Assembly (NCBI GenBank): GCA_015232455.1
Contig: JADFZQ010000008.1
Location: 1 to 64,000, forward strand
From: Desulfamplus sp.
GTDB taxonomy: Bacteria; Desulfobacterota; Desulfobacteria; Desulfobacterales; Desulfobacteraceae
Direction of reading: 5' to 3'
DNA: 64,000 nt
In this document: positions 53,779-62,827 of the stretch, one piece after another
Position numbering within the stretch: position 1 is the stretch's first letter
How the letters are laid out: the number at the start of each line of letters is the position of its first letter
Notes under the pieces: model-generated
What the model was told of the DNA's origin: nothing
The model's input: the letters and a program-made list of their open reading frames with translations, nothing else
Database searches by the model: none
Position numbers and translations under genes: made by a program

Positions 53779-54549
53779 ATGATATGTGAAAGTGAGTTAA
53801 AGGGGATAATTACGGATCGCTGGAGTGCCAGAGCAAAAACTTATGATATGTCGCCAGGACACGGTATTCACTCTGATCAGGAAAAACAGGCATGGCTTGA
53901 AATTTTGTCTGGTGCTTTGGATTATAAGAAAGATTTAAAAATTCTTGATGTTGGAACTGGTACGGGTGCGTTAGCACTTCTGTTTGCAGAGATGAATCAT
54001 AAGGTTACCGGCATTGATTTATCGGAAAATATGTTGAATAAAGCACGTGAAAAAGCATCAAAAGGAAAACTCAAAGCAGAATTCAAAGTTGGTGATGCAG
54101 AGACTCCCCCTTTTGAAGAAGAGTCTTTTGATGCAATCGCCTGCCGTCATCTTCTCTGGACAATTCCAAATCCAGATAAAGCTGTAAATTCATGGAAAAA
54201 CATTCTAAAGCCCGGAGGCAGGCTGATTATTATAGATGGTAATTTTGGGCGGAATAATAAAAGAACAATGCTTCAAGAAATTTGGAGATATGCTGCTATG
54301 CCGTTAATTTTTTTTACTGAATTCCGAAATCCAAGAATGCCTCAAAAAGATTTAGACGCACATTTACCAATGCGAAGCAGAGAACGCCCTGCAGCAGATG
54401 TAAATATGCTTGAATCTGCAGGATTTAAGGTAAAGGTAACTGAGGTGGATATACCTCGTAAATATTCCCTCATAAGCTATATGAAATACGGATACTCTAA
54501 ACACAGCAAATATCAATTTGTGGTAACTGGTGTAAAAGAAGGAAAATAG
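53779..54549 (+). CDS. Class I SAM-dependent methyltransferase in the nickel cluster
   Basis: A 256-residue methyltransferase of the UbiE/Methyltransf_11 type. Motif I is LDVGTGTGALALLF (about residues 56-69), an acidic motif GIDLSEN follows near residue 82, then FKVGDAETPPFEEESFDAIA and KPGGRLIIIDG. The N-terminus includes SARAKTYDMSPGHG, typical of enzymes acting on small molecules. The substrate is unknown. Its place between an outer-membrane receptor and a second ABC importer suggests it may help make or modify a metal chelator, by inference from context. It is not similar to nicotianamine-synthase-like CntL. Confidence 0.85.
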   Translation: MICESELKGIITDRWSARAKTYDMSPGHGIHSDQEKQAWLEILSGALDYKKDLKILDVGTGTGALALLFAEMNHKVTGIDLSENMLNKAREKASKGKLKAEFKVGDAETPPFEEESFDAIACRHLLWTIPNPDKAVNSWKNILKPGGRLIIIDGNFGRNNKRTMLQEIWRYAAMPLIFFTEFRNPRMPQKDLDAHLPMRSRERPAADVNMLESAGFKVKVTEVDIPRKYSLISYMKYGYSKHSKYQFVVTGVKEGK

Positions 54550-54577
54550 TAAAAAATTGCTTGCTTCGGTCTATCCG

Positions 54578-54645
54578 CTGCCAGAGATGGCAGTCTATGT
54601 AAAATAATTAACTTAATAAGGGCGTAGCACGCTGCACGCCCCTAC
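54578..54645. repeat. Two short palindromes before the second transporter
   Basis: ctgcca gaga tggcag at 54578-54593 and gggcgt ... acgccc at 54620-54641, ending CCTAC. They are of the same general kind as the other intergenic palindromes. The 179-base gap contains no gene. Confidence 0.55.
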
Positions 54646-54737
54646 AGTTTCATATAAACGGAAATGAGTGTAATCTTTTTAGAGTCAGCTTCAACTGTGA
54701 AGACGCAAAAAGGCTGCACTCAAAGGAAATGGAGATA

Positions 54738-56285
54738 ATGACCAATTTTAAACAGTTATATCTTGCAAGTGTAGTTTGTATCTTATTATGTATTGTCTGT
54801 ATTACAGATGGATATTGCGTTGAAAACAGCCCACAGACTCTTATCATGGGTGCACAAAAAGATTTTCTTGCAGTAGCAGAAGGAAAGCTGCTTGTGTTTG
54901 ATTCGCTCGTTACTCTTGACGATTCAGGAAATATAAAACCGGGACTTGCAGAATCATGGAATTTTTCAACTGACGGTAAAATACTTACATTAGTTTTAAG
55001 AAGCGGGGTTATATATCATGACGGCACTCCATTTGATGCCAAATCTGCCAAATTTGGATTAGAAAGGGCAAAAATTGGTGCATACTGGTCTAAATATATA
55101 GATGATATAAATATTGTTAGCGATCGAACAGTTCAAGTTCTTTTTAATACTTACTATAATACTTTTCTTTTGAATATGACAGGGGCTTGGCAGGCTGACA
55201 GTTTTATCAGTCCATCAGCAGTAAATCCTGCATGGAACCCTGAAGGTAAGATAATCAAATATATCGGTACAGGAGCTTTTAAATTAGCTGATTATAAAAA
55301 AGAGAGAGAAGCTTTATTGATAAGAAATGAGAACTATTGGGGCATAAAACCCAAACTATCTAAAGTAGTATGGAAATATACACCAGACCCTTATGCTCAA
55401 ATAATGGCTTTAAAAGCAGGAGAATTAGATATTATAGGGCTGCCTGAACACCACTCCAGCGTTCCGTTTATGAAACTTGGTGAATTTGCTGCAAATCCTG
55501 ATATGCTCGTTTCTATCCAATCCTATGGACGATATCAGGTTCTTGAATTCAACTGCCATAAGCCTCCTTTTGAAGACATAAGAATCCGCAAAGCATTCAA
55601 TTATGCAATTGATAGGGAAACTATGGTGCGTTCGCTTTTTGGGAACATTACTGATCCAAGCTGTCTTATTACAGATCCAAAATTTATCTGGGGACCTTCA
55701 AACATCAAAAAAGGATACCAGCATGACGTTGAAAAAGCCAATCAGCTTTTATTAGAAGCCGGCTGGCTTGAAAAAGATGAAAACGGCATTCTCCATAAAA
55801 ACGGCAAGCCTTTTGAGATTGAACTTTTAGTTACTACAGGGGAAGCAAATGGAGATATGATAGCTCTTGTTGTTCAATCTCAGCTTAAAAAAATAGGAAT
55901 AAACCTAAAAATAAAGACACTTACAAACGGCTGGGACAAACGTTTAACGGGAGAGTATGATCTTTTCCTGCACCACAGCGGCTGTCTGCCGTCTATTCCC
56001 GGGGGAATAGGCATAGGAGATAAATATCATTCAAAAGGGTGGCCTCATGCTTATCACTCAAAAGAGTTGGATCAATTGATTGAATCAGCTTTTACAACTA
56101 TTGATGAATCAATTATGAGGCAAAAGTGCGACTCAATATGGGAATTGCTGCATCAGGCTAATCCTTGTATTCCTCTTTATGATATCAAGAAAGCAGTGGT
56201 TATGAATAAAAAAGTGCGGGGATTTAAACATGGAGTTACAATGTTTCATATAAACTTAACTGATACTGTAATAGCCAATGATTAA
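54738..56285 (+). CDS. Second nickel/peptide-type ABC binding protein
   Basis: A 515-residue SBP family 5 protein. Start placed at ATG 54738, nine bases after AAGGA; an ATG at 54729 is too close to it. Signal peptide: a hydrophobic segment with two Cys (VVCILLCIVCITDGYC) around residues 11-27 might include a lipobox, but the consensus is weak. The mature part shows TLIMGAQKDFLAVAEGKLLVF, GVIYHDGTPFDA and YIGTGAFKLADYKK. It lacks the NikA-like tail of the first system and is closer to generic NikA/DppA. The substrate may be a nickel chelate given its cluster. The stop overlaps the permease start by 8 bases. Confidence 0.8.
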   Translation: MTNFKQLYLASVVCILLCIVCITDGYCVENSPQTLIMGAQKDFLAVAEGKLLVFDSLVTLDDSGNIKPGLAESWNFSTDGKILTLVLRSGVIYHDGTPFDAKSAKFGLERAKIGAYWSKYIDDINIVSDRTVQVLFNTYYNTFLLNMTGAWQADSFISPSAVNPAWNPEGKIIKYIGTGAFKLADYKKEREALLIRNENYWGIKPKLSKVVWKYTPDPYAQIMALKAGELDIIGLPEHHSSVPFMKLGEFAANPDMLVSIQSYGRYQVLEFNCHKPPFEDIRIRKAFNYAIDRETMVRSLFGNITDPSCLITDPKFIWGPSNIKKGYQHDVEKANQLLLEAGWLEKDENGILHKNGKPFEIELLVTTGEANGDMIALVVQSQLKKIGINLKIKTLTNGWDKRLTGEYDLFLHHSGCLPSIPGGIGIGDKYHSKGWPHAYHSKELDQLIESAFTTIDESIMRQKCDSIWELLHQANPCIPLYDIKKAVVMNKKVRGFKHGVTMFHINLTDTVIAND

Positions 56286-57219
56286 ATTTATCTTATACAG
56301 ATTGTTTATTTCCCTCTTCGTAATCGTTGGAGCATCTATAATATCATTTGCTTTAATTTCAATTGTTCCTGGCAATAGTGCAGAATCTATACTTTCAGCA
56401 GAGCTTGCTAATGATCCTAAACTTGAAGAGGTGCGTTTTTTTATGGAAAAGCACGGTCTGCACAATACTTTTTTAATCCAATTATCACAATGGCTTAAAA
56501 TGTTATTGAAATGTAATCTTGGAACATCTTTAAGAACAGGGGAATCCGTTTTAATTGAGTTTTGCTCCCGTTTTCCTGCAACTTTAGAATTGGCTGTTTC
56601 ATCAACTCTTCTTGCAGTAATAGCTGCTCTGCCGCTTGGAATTCTTTCAGCTGTAAAACATAACTCACTGATAGATCACATCAGCCGTATCGTCTCCTTG
56701 TGGGGAGTATCAATGCCGAATTTCTGGTTAGCACTATTGCTCATCTGGATTTTTGGTGTTGTTCTCGGCTTACTTCCAACATACGGGTATGGAGAGATAA
56801 AACATCTCGTTTTACCTGCTGTTACCTTAGGAACAGGTATGAGTGCAATTTTAATGAGATTACAGCGGGCAAGCATATTAGAGGTATTGAATAAAAATTA
56901 TATAAGGACAGCAAGAGCTAAAGGTTTAAACGAATGGTCTGTTATTGGGAAACATGCTTTCAAAAATACTTTAATACCTGTGGCTACAACCATCGGCACA
57001 CAGCTTGCCCATTTATTGTCAGGGGTTGTGATTGTAGAGCAGATATTTGCGTGGCCCGGCATAGGTCATTTTTTGGTTGATTCAATCAATACTAAAGATT
57101 TTCCTGTTATACAGGGTTTTGTACTAATTATAGCTTTTTTTTATGTCTGCATAAATTTAGCTGTTGATATATTCTACGCTCTTTTTGATCCAAGAATCAG
57201 ATATGGAGGCAGAAATTAA
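56278..57219 (+). CDS. Second nickel/peptide-type ABC permease (NikB-like)
   Basis: A 313-residue DppB/NikB-type permease with LYRLFISLFVIVGASIISFA as helix 1, an EAA-type loop IRTARAKGLNEWSVIGKHAFKNT and GVVIVEQIFAWPGIG. It differs from NikB of the first operon in sequence but shares length and motif order. It overlaps the binding-protein gene by 8 bases and is followed by the NikC-like gene after 6 bases. Confidence 0.88.
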   Translation: MIKFILYRLFISLFVIVGASIISFALISIVPGNSAESILSAELANDPKLEEVRFFMEKHGLHNTFLIQLSQWLKMLLKCNLGTSLRTGESVLIEFCSRFPATLELAVSSTLLAVIAALPLGILSAVKHNSLIDHISRIVSLWGVSMPNFWLALLLIWIFGVVLGLLPTYGYGEIKHLVLPAVTLGTGMSAILMRLQRASILEVLNKNYIRTARAKGLNEWSVIGKHAFKNTLIPVATTIGTQLAHLLSGVVIVEQIFAWPGIGHFLVDSINTKDFPVIQGFVLIIAFFYVCINLAVDIFYALFDPRIRYGGRN

Positions 57220-57225
57220 AACCTT

Positions 57226-58068
57226 ATGATTGAAATAGCTGATGAACTAAAAAAAGACAGGTTGGCATCCATAGGTGCTGCTGCTCTATTTTTGCTGATT
57301 TTAACTGCTGTTTTGGCACCATATATCGCTCCTTATGACCCGATAGATTTGAAACTTGAAGATAGGTTATTATCCCCAAGTATCAAGCATCCTATGGGGA
57401 CTGATTCAGTAGGCAGAGACGTATTGAGCAGAATCATATATGGGACAAGATTCTCGCTGTTAATTGGAGCTGCTGTTGTCATTTTAGAGACACTTTTGGG
57501 AATAATTGTAGGCAGTGCCGCTGGCTATCTTGGAAAAGTTGTTGACGAAATTTTAATGAGGATTGTCGATATTTTGATGGCATTTCCAGGAATAGTATTA
57601 TCTTTGGCTATTGTCGGGCTTATGGGTTCATCTCTGCTCAATTTGATGATAGCTCTTATTTCTGTGGGCTGGGTCAGATATGCAAGAATTTTACGAGGTG
57701 CGATTTTGTCAATAAAAGAGGAAGGTTTTATTGAGTCTGCTAAAGCTATAGGATGCAGTAAGATATATATTGTAATAAGACATATTCTGCCTAATATTCT
57801 TTCTCCTATAGTTGTGTTGGCAACAATGAATATGGGAACAATTATTATCTCAATTGCTGGATTAAGTTTTTTAGGATTAGGCGTTCAACCTCCTGCTCCT
57901 GAATGGGGTGTTATGCTCAATGAGGGCAAGCCTTTTATGGAAAGCAATCCTCATCTTATGCTGTTTCCTGGTTTAATGATCATGATAACTGTTATGTCAT
58001 TCAATTTTCTTGGTGATGGGCTTCGCGATATACTTGATATACGAATGAAAAAGAGAGTTGAATATTAA
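57226..58068 (+). CDS. Second nickel/peptide-type ABC permease (NikC-like)
   Basis: A 280-residue DppC/NikC-type permease with MGTDSVGRDVLSRIIYGTRFS, GFIESAKAIGCSKIYIVIRHI, GLSFLGLGVQPPAPEWG and MSFNFLGDGLRDILD. It forms the channel with the preceding permease. Only 5 bases separate it from the nucleoside-recognition gene, so that membrane protein belongs to the same operon. Confidence 0.88.
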   Translation: MIEIADELKKDRLASIGAAALFLLILTAVLAPYIAPYDPIDLKLEDRLLSPSIKHPMGTDSVGRDVLSRIIYGTRFSLLIGAAVVILETLLGIIVGSAAGYLGKVVDEILMRIVDILMAFPGIVLSLAIVGLMGSSLLNLMIALISVGWVRYARILRGAILSIKEEGFIESAKAIGCSKIYIVIRHILPNILSPIVVLATMNMGTIIISIAGLSFLGLGVQPPAPEWGVMLNEGKPFMESNPHLMLFPGLMIMITVMSFNFLGDGLRDILDIRMKKRVEY

Positions 58069-58073
58069 TTAAC

Positions 58074-59033
58074 ATGAATCTACATCAAATTACAGAGACT
58101 CTGCTTCAAATTTTATCTAATATATTACCTTCAATGTTTATAGGGCTTTATCTTGCAGATATACTTTCAAAAAGCGGTTATCTAAATAATGCAGGCATAC
58201 TTATGGCACCTCTTGCGGGCTTTGCTAACCTGCCCAAAAGGTGTTCTTCTGTTCTTACATTGTGTTTGCTCAACAAAGAAGCTGCTTTTTCAATGCTTTC
58301 AGAATTAAAACGTAAAGATGATATTTTAGATAAAGAGGTGATAGCAGTATCAATGTTGGCACATTTTCCTTTATCTATCCGATCTATTATATTTTTTGTT
58401 GTACCGATCTCTTTCTCAACACTTGGAGTGCATATTGGGTTGATGTTCACATCTATCTATTTTTGTCTTGAACTATTAAAAACGCTTATAGGAATATCAG
58501 CAGGACGTCTGATGCTGAATAAAAGTGAAAAGAGTATTCTAATTAATGAGATAGAAAAAAAAGGTCAACATTCAGGCTGGATTAATCTTCTTATAGTATC
58601 AGTTAAAGATACTGTAATATCATTCAAACGCCTTCTAATAAAAATTATCCCTACTCTGCTAATTGCTGTTTTACTTTTAAATGCAGGTCTTGTTGAATGG
58701 CTGTCAAGGTTTTCAGCCCCTTTTACAAAAATAGTTGGTTTGCCGCCGGCTTCCTGTTTTGTCATTATATCAGGTCTGCCAAGCATGATAGCTGGAATTA
58801 CCTCTGCAAAGCCGTTGATTACGAGTGGTGTAATAACTTCTATTGAAACAGTAAAAATACTTATTTTAACCTATATGCTCCACTCTTTGTATAACATTAT
58901 TAGAATGTCTCTGCCTGTTAATATCACTCTATTTGGAACAGCCTTAGGGTGTCAAGTTACTTTAATATCGTTTATATTGGAATTTATCTCAATTCCAGTG
59001 TTTTTCATTCTATCAATCATAACTGTAAGTTAA
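58074..59033 (+). CDS. Nucleoside-recognition (Gate) domain membrane protein
   Basis: A 319-residue membrane protein with about eight hydrophobic segments. NILPSMFIGLYLADILSKSG, IIPTLLIAVLLLNAGLVEWL and LPPASCFVIISGLPSMIAGI are typical of the 'nucleoside recognition' or Gate domain shared with SpmA/B and part of FeoB. Despite its name, no nucleoside transport is established for such proteins; in metal-uptake operons they are suspected to help import. Position between the permease and ATPase genes supports a role in the second transport system. Confidence 0.8.
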   Translation: MNLHQITETLLQILSNILPSMFIGLYLADILSKSGYLNNAGILMAPLAGFANLPKRCSSVLTLCLLNKEAAFSMLSELKRKDDILDKEVIAVSMLAHFPLSIRSIIFFVVPISFSTLGVHIGLMFTSIYFCLELLKTLIGISAGRLMLNKSEKSILINEIEKKGQHSGWINLLIVSVKDTVISFKRLLIKIIPTLLIAVLLLNAGLVEWLSRFSAPFTKIVGLPPASCFVIISGLPSMIAGITSAKPLITSGVITSIETVKILILTYMLHSLYNIIRMSLPVNITLFGTALGCQVTLISFILEFISIPVFFILSIITVS

Positions 59034-59057
59034 AAACTACTTTATATAAAATTATAT

Positions 59058-59990
59058 ATGACACTGCTTAATATTGTTGATTTGAATATAAGCCTGCCAA
59101 CAACATCAGGAATCGTTACAGCATCTAATGGAATATCTCTTGAAATAGGACAGGGAGAGACGCACTGCCTTATAGGAGAATCAGGCTGCGGTAAGACTAT
59201 TGTAGCACTTGCCATAATGAGATTATTACCAGTAAATGCAAAAATAAGCGGTAAAATATTCTTAAATGGAGTGAATCTGTTTTCTTTGTCTAATAAAGAG
59301 ATGAGGCAAATCAGAAGAGAGCAGATTGCAATGATTTTTGAACAGCCTCAAAGCTGTCTAAATCCTGTTTTCAGCGTGGGTTCTCAAATTGCTGAGGCTG
59401 TTAAAATCCGTGATAAATGTTCAGCAAAAGCATCAAAAGAAAAAGCTCTTGAGCTGATGAGAAATGTGCAAATTCCAGACTCCCATAAAAGATACCATCA
59501 CTATCCTCATGAATACAGCGGTGGAATGGCTCAAAGAGCAATGATAGCAATGGCAATGGCGTTGAGACCCGCTCTTCTTATAGCTGATGAGCCTACAACT
59601 TCTCTTGATGTTACTATTCAAGCACAAATAATGGAGCTTATCAAAGATTTGGTTGTACAGTTCAACACATCTTTATTTCTGATAACTCATGACTTAGAGG
59701 CAGCTTTTAGTATGTGCGGTCATGTTTCAATAATGTATGCAGGATTTATAATGGAAAAGGGAACAGTCGAGAATATTATAAAATCGCCAAAACATCCCTA
59801 TACAAAGGCTCTGTTAAGCACAATTTCATCAGAATATTCATCACCTGTCAGAGGAATGCCTCCAGAATTGACAAAATTGCCAGCGGGATGTGTTTTTCAT
59901 CCACGCTGCAGCAATGCTATGCCGGTTTGCAGTAAAATTGATCCTCAAATGGAAAAGGGGGTTAGGTGTCATTTAACGATGAAAATATAA
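59058..59990 (+). CDS. Second nickel/peptide-type ABC ATPase (NikD/OppD-like)
   Basis: A 310-residue ABC ATPase. Walker A GESGCGKT near residue 41, Q-loop MIFEQPQSCLNP (Glu in place of the usual Phe-Gln order), signature YSGGMAQR near 156, Walker B LLIADEPTTSLD near 176 and H-loop THD near 214. The C-terminal extension with CVFHPRCSNAMPVC and VRCHL is the oligopeptide/dipeptide (oligo_HPY) type, which the first NikD lacks. Its end overlaps the next gene by 25 bases. Confidence 0.88.
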   Translation: MTLLNIVDLNISLPTTSGIVTASNGISLEIGQGETHCLIGESGCGKTIVALAIMRLLPVNAKISGKIFLNGVNLFSLSNKEMRQIRREQIAMIFEQPQSCLNPVFSVGSQIAEAVKIRDKCSAKASKEKALELMRNVQIPDSHKRYHHYPHEYSGGMAQRAMIAMAMALRPALLIADEPTTSLDVTIQAQIMELIKDLVVQFNTSLFLITHDLEAAFSMCGHVSIMYAGFIMEKGTVENIIKSPKHPYTKALLSTISSEYSSPVRGMPPELTKLPAGCVFHPRCSNAMPVCSKIDPQMEKGVRCHLTMKI

Positions 59991-60922
59991 TTGAGGTCAA
60001 GAATCTCAAAAAATACTTTTACAGCGGTTTATTTCAAAAAGAGTGCATTAAAGCTGTTGATGGAGTCTCTTTCTGCATTCCCAAAGGTCGAACCATGGGT
60101 TTAGTTGGTGAAAGCGGGAGCGGGAAATCTACACTCGGCAGATGTATCCTTCGATTGATTAAGCCTTCGTCCGGCGAGGTCTATTTTTCAGGAGAAGATA
60201 TATTGTTTAAAAACGGTGAGCCTAAGCAATTAAGAAAACAGATGCAGATAATTTTTCAAGATAGTGATGGGTGTCTTAATCCCAGAATGAAGGCAATAGA
60301 CATCTTGCTTGAACCTTTAAGGGTAAATAAATTTATTAACAGCAGGGAAAGAGAACCAGCCTCAGAGCTTATTAAAATAGTGAATCTTCCAGAAGACCTG
60401 CTGAATCGTTATCCAAATGAACTATCAGGGGGTCAAAGGCAGAGAATAGCTATTGCCAGAGCTATCAGCCTAAAACCTACATTTATTGTTGCTGATGAAG
60501 CAACTGCTTCTCTTGATATGCTGGGGCAGTCCCAGATAATGGAGGTATTTAAAAAACTTAAATTAGAATATAAAACCAGTTTTCTTAATATATCCCATAA
60601 TCTGAACTTTATTCAGAGGACAACAGATATTGCAGCAGTAATGTACTCTGGCAGATTTGTTGAAATGGGTAAAACTAAAGATATTTTTAACAATCCTGCA
60701 CATCCATATACACGGAGTCTGCTCTCTGCAAGATTAAAAGTTACCTCTTTTTCGATCAAACAGAACAACCGCTTAAATAAAAAAAATTTTTCTAATCTTA
60801 CACAGCCTGTCTCTGGATGCAGCTTTTATCAATACTGTCCTTGTAGAAAATCTGTATGTAAGGACGAATCCCCTTCTAAAAAATATGTTTCAGATGATCA
60901 TTGGATATTGTGTTGTCATTGA
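59966..60922 (+). CDS. Second nickel/peptide-type ABC ATPase (NikE/OppF-like)
   Basis: A 318-residue ABC ATPase from a GTG start at 59966, preceded by GGGGG. Walker A GESGSGKST near residue 50, Q-loop IIFQDSDGCLNP near 96, signature LSGGQRQR near 154 and Walker B FIVADEATASLD near 173. It has its own Cys-rich tail (CSFYQYCPCRKSVC). It completes the second importer. Immediately after it begins the decayed copy of the first operon's nikD-nikE end. Confidence 0.88.
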   Translation: MSFNDENIIEVKNLKKYFYSGLFQKECIKAVDGVSFCIPKGRTMGLVGESGSGKSTLGRCILRLIKPSSGEVYFSGEDILFKNGEPKQLRKQMQIIFQDSDGCLNPRMKAIDILLEPLRVNKFINSREREPASELIKIVNLPEDLLNRYPNELSGGQRQRIAIARAISLKPTFIVADEATASLDMLGQSQIMEVFKKLKLEYKTSFLNISHNLNFIQRTTDIAAVMYSGRFVEMGKTKDIFNNPAHPYTRSLLSARLKVTSFSIKQNNRLNKKNFSNLTQPVSGCSFYQYCPCRKSVCKDESPSKKYVSDDHWILCCH

Positions 60923-60970
60923 AGAGTGGAAGATACCTGTATATATTGCATTATTTTTGTTTCTGTAAAT

Positions 60971-61509
60971 AAAGGTTGAAGATATTTTCTACCGCCCAAA
61001 AGCCGCTTATACAAAAGCACTTCTTGATGCTCATTTCAGCCTTTACGGCAGTAATATCAATGAGGTTTTGCTATGAATATTTTAGAATTAGATAACATTT
61101 CAAAAATTTATCATCGAGGCGGGTGGTTTGGCAGAGGTTCAAGCATAAATGCACTTGTTGACATAAACATAGCCGTTGCAGAGGGAAAGAGCGTAGGAGT
61201 TATCGGGCGGTCAGCAGCCTTGATATGCTGATTCAGGCACAGATACTTAAATTTCTAAAAAAATTACAAAACCAGACAGGAGTTTCATATCTTTTTATTT
61301 CGCATGATATAAGGATTGTAAAAGGATTTTGCGATACAGTTGCAGTTATAAACAAGGGCAGGATTACCTTGCAGGTTACATCTTTATTGCAGACTGAAAA
61401 GTCTGATGACCCGATTTTAAGAGAACTTGCAAGGTCTGTTCTTCTAGCATTGCCGAGAAGAAGTGATAACTTATTTACCCATAATTCAGTAAAGATTATT
61501 AAGGCTTAA
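60971..61509 (+). pseudogene. Decayed partial copy of nikD 3' end and nikE
   Basis: 60971 to about 61463 matches 49635 to about 50523 (end of nikD plus nikE) almost exactly, except that 397 bases are missing. The junction is GCGG, present at both ends of the missing part in the intact gene (49871-49874 and 50268-50271), so deletion used a 4-base microhomology. Because 397 is not divisible by three, the frame shifts, and Walker A, Q-loop and signature are lost. A 94-codon remnant from 61225 keeps the C-terminal part with a few substitutions. It cannot be a working ATPase. Confidence 0.92.
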
Positions 61510-61530
61510 AATTAAGAGGAATAAAACAAT

Positions 61531-62529
61531 ATGCAACATAACCATCACGAATGTGAAGAGCATTCCCACAATCCGTTTATTTTGGATCATAATGCCAATT
61601 GTGGCTCACACCATCACCACCATATAAATATTGATGAAAATAGAGGCAAAAATCTTCTGTTTGTTCTTATCCTGAATTTCATTATTCCAGTGGTTCAGAT
61701 AGGAGGCGGGATGTTTGCCCACAGTATAGCCCTTATATCTGACGCCATACATAATTTCAGTGATTTTACAGCAATCTTGATCGCCTATATTGCCTATCAT
61801 ATAGGACGAAAAGGAGCTTCTGTTCATAATACATTTGGCTACAGTCGTGCTGAAATCATGGCAGCAATTATCAATGTTGCACTGCTTGTAGGTGCATCAG
61901 GAATCATTTTATATGAGGCAGTCAAACGGTTCAGCCATCCTGAACCTGTTGCAGGGGGAATGGTTATATTAATTGCCGCTGTTGGAGTTATTGGAAACGG
62001 AATCTCTGCATGGTTACTTCATAAAGATTCCAAACATAGTTTAAATGCAAAAGGAGCTTTTTTTCACATGCTTGGAGATATGCTAACATCTGTTGCAGTA
62101 ATGGTAAACGGTTTAATTCTTATTTTTAAAGAATGGTATTGGATTGACCCGCTTCTCTCTTTTTTGATTGTAATCTTTATTTTAAAAAATTGCTGGTCAA
62201 TACTAAAAGAGGCGAGTCTTATATTAATGAATGCAACCCCTAAAGATATTGATATCAATAAAATCAAGGAGTCTCTTGAAAAAATGCCAGACGTTTGTGG
62301 TGTTCATTACATTCACGCATGGCAGCAAAGCTCTTCAAGTATAGCGTTTTCTGCCCATATTGTTGTTAATGACCAACTTATAAGTCAGACAGAGACCTTG
62401 GCTCAGACTATCCGTGAACATCTTATGAAATATTTTAGAATTGACCATCCGATTCTGCAATTTGAAACATTTGCCTGCGGAAACGGAACAATGCTGTGTG
62501 AAATGTCGTGTGCAGGAGAAAAAGTTTAA
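61531..62529 (+). CDS. Cation diffusion facilitator (CDF) metal exporter with His-rich N-terminus
   Basis: A 332-residue CDF protein of the CzcD/ZitB type. The N-terminus is rich in His (HNHHECEEHSH and a GSHHHHH run), a metal-binding tail. Six membrane helices follow with SIALISDAIHNFSDFTAILIAYIA in helix 2 and FFHMLGDMLTSVAVMV in helix 5, giving the His-Asp metal sites, then a cytoplasmic ferredoxin-like domain (GVHYIHAWQ). It exports Zn, Co or Ni using the proton gradient. Placed after the nickel import genes it would give protection from excess metal. A terminator follows. Confidence 0.92.
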   Translation: MQHNHHECEEHSHNPFILDHNANCGSHHHHHINIDENRGKNLLFVLILNFIIPVVQIGGGMFAHSIALISDAIHNFSDFTAILIAYIAYHIGRKGASVHNTFGYSRAEIMAAIINVALLVGASGIILYEAVKRFSHPEPVAGGMVILIAAVGVIGNGISAWLLHKDSKHSLNAKGAFFHMLGDMLTSVAVMVNGLILIFKEWYWIDPLLSFLIVIFILKNCWSILKEASLILMNATPKDIDINKIKESLEKMPDVCGVHYIHAWQQSSSSIAFSAHIVVNDQLISQTETLAQTIREHLMKYFRIDHPILQFETFACGNGTMLCEMSCAGEKV

Positions 62530-62535
62530 ATAAAA

Positions 62536-62596
62536 AAGCCAAGAAAGATTTAAAAAAATAGTTTATCTATTTCAGAACTCTTCTTGGCTTCTTTTT
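62536..62596. terminator. Bidirectional terminator between the CDF and CooT-like genes
   Basis: aagccaagaa and ttcttggctt form a 10-bp stem with an A-rich run before it and a T-rich tail after it, so it can end transcripts from both converging sides. Confidence 0.75.
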
Positions 62597-62629
62597 TCTT
62601 TTAATTTGGAGAGAGTTTAGGAGTTTTAT

Positions 62630-62827
62630 TTACACAAATCGTTCAAATAAAATCTTATGAGCAACAAGATTCATAGATTTTATCCTGCCTTTAACTATCT
62701 TTTGCTCTCCAAAAATACTCATTATTCTATAACTGCTGTTATTATCTTCTGGCTCTATTAAATCAACAGACTCCATTAACAGCTCTTCTTTTCCATCTTT
62801 TACCATATAAGCATTAGCTTCACACAT
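62630..62827 (-). CDS. CooT-like small nickel-binding protein
   Basis: A 65-residue protein starting MCEANAYMV. The Met-Cys start and the overall small beta-rich pattern (GKEELLMESVDLIEPEDN, IFGEQKIVKGRIKSMNLVAHKIL) match the CooT family, where Cys2 binds nickel. CooT of Rhodospirillum rubrum takes part in nickel insertion into CO dehydrogenase. Here it is linked to a DUF3842 gene, whose end it overlaps by 8 bases, and lies near nickel import. It could serve a hydrogenase, CO dehydrogenase or LarA; the client cannot be read from sequence. Confidence 0.8.
   Translation of the reverse strand: MCEANAYMVKDGKEELLMESVDLIEPEDNNSSYRIMSIFGEQKIVKGRIKSMNLVAHKILFERFV

Noticed and set aside
61225-61509. 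94-codon ATPase fragment as a real gene
   Set aside because: It is the C-terminal remnant of a duplicated nikE with a frameshifting deletion and lacks Walker A and signature motifs.
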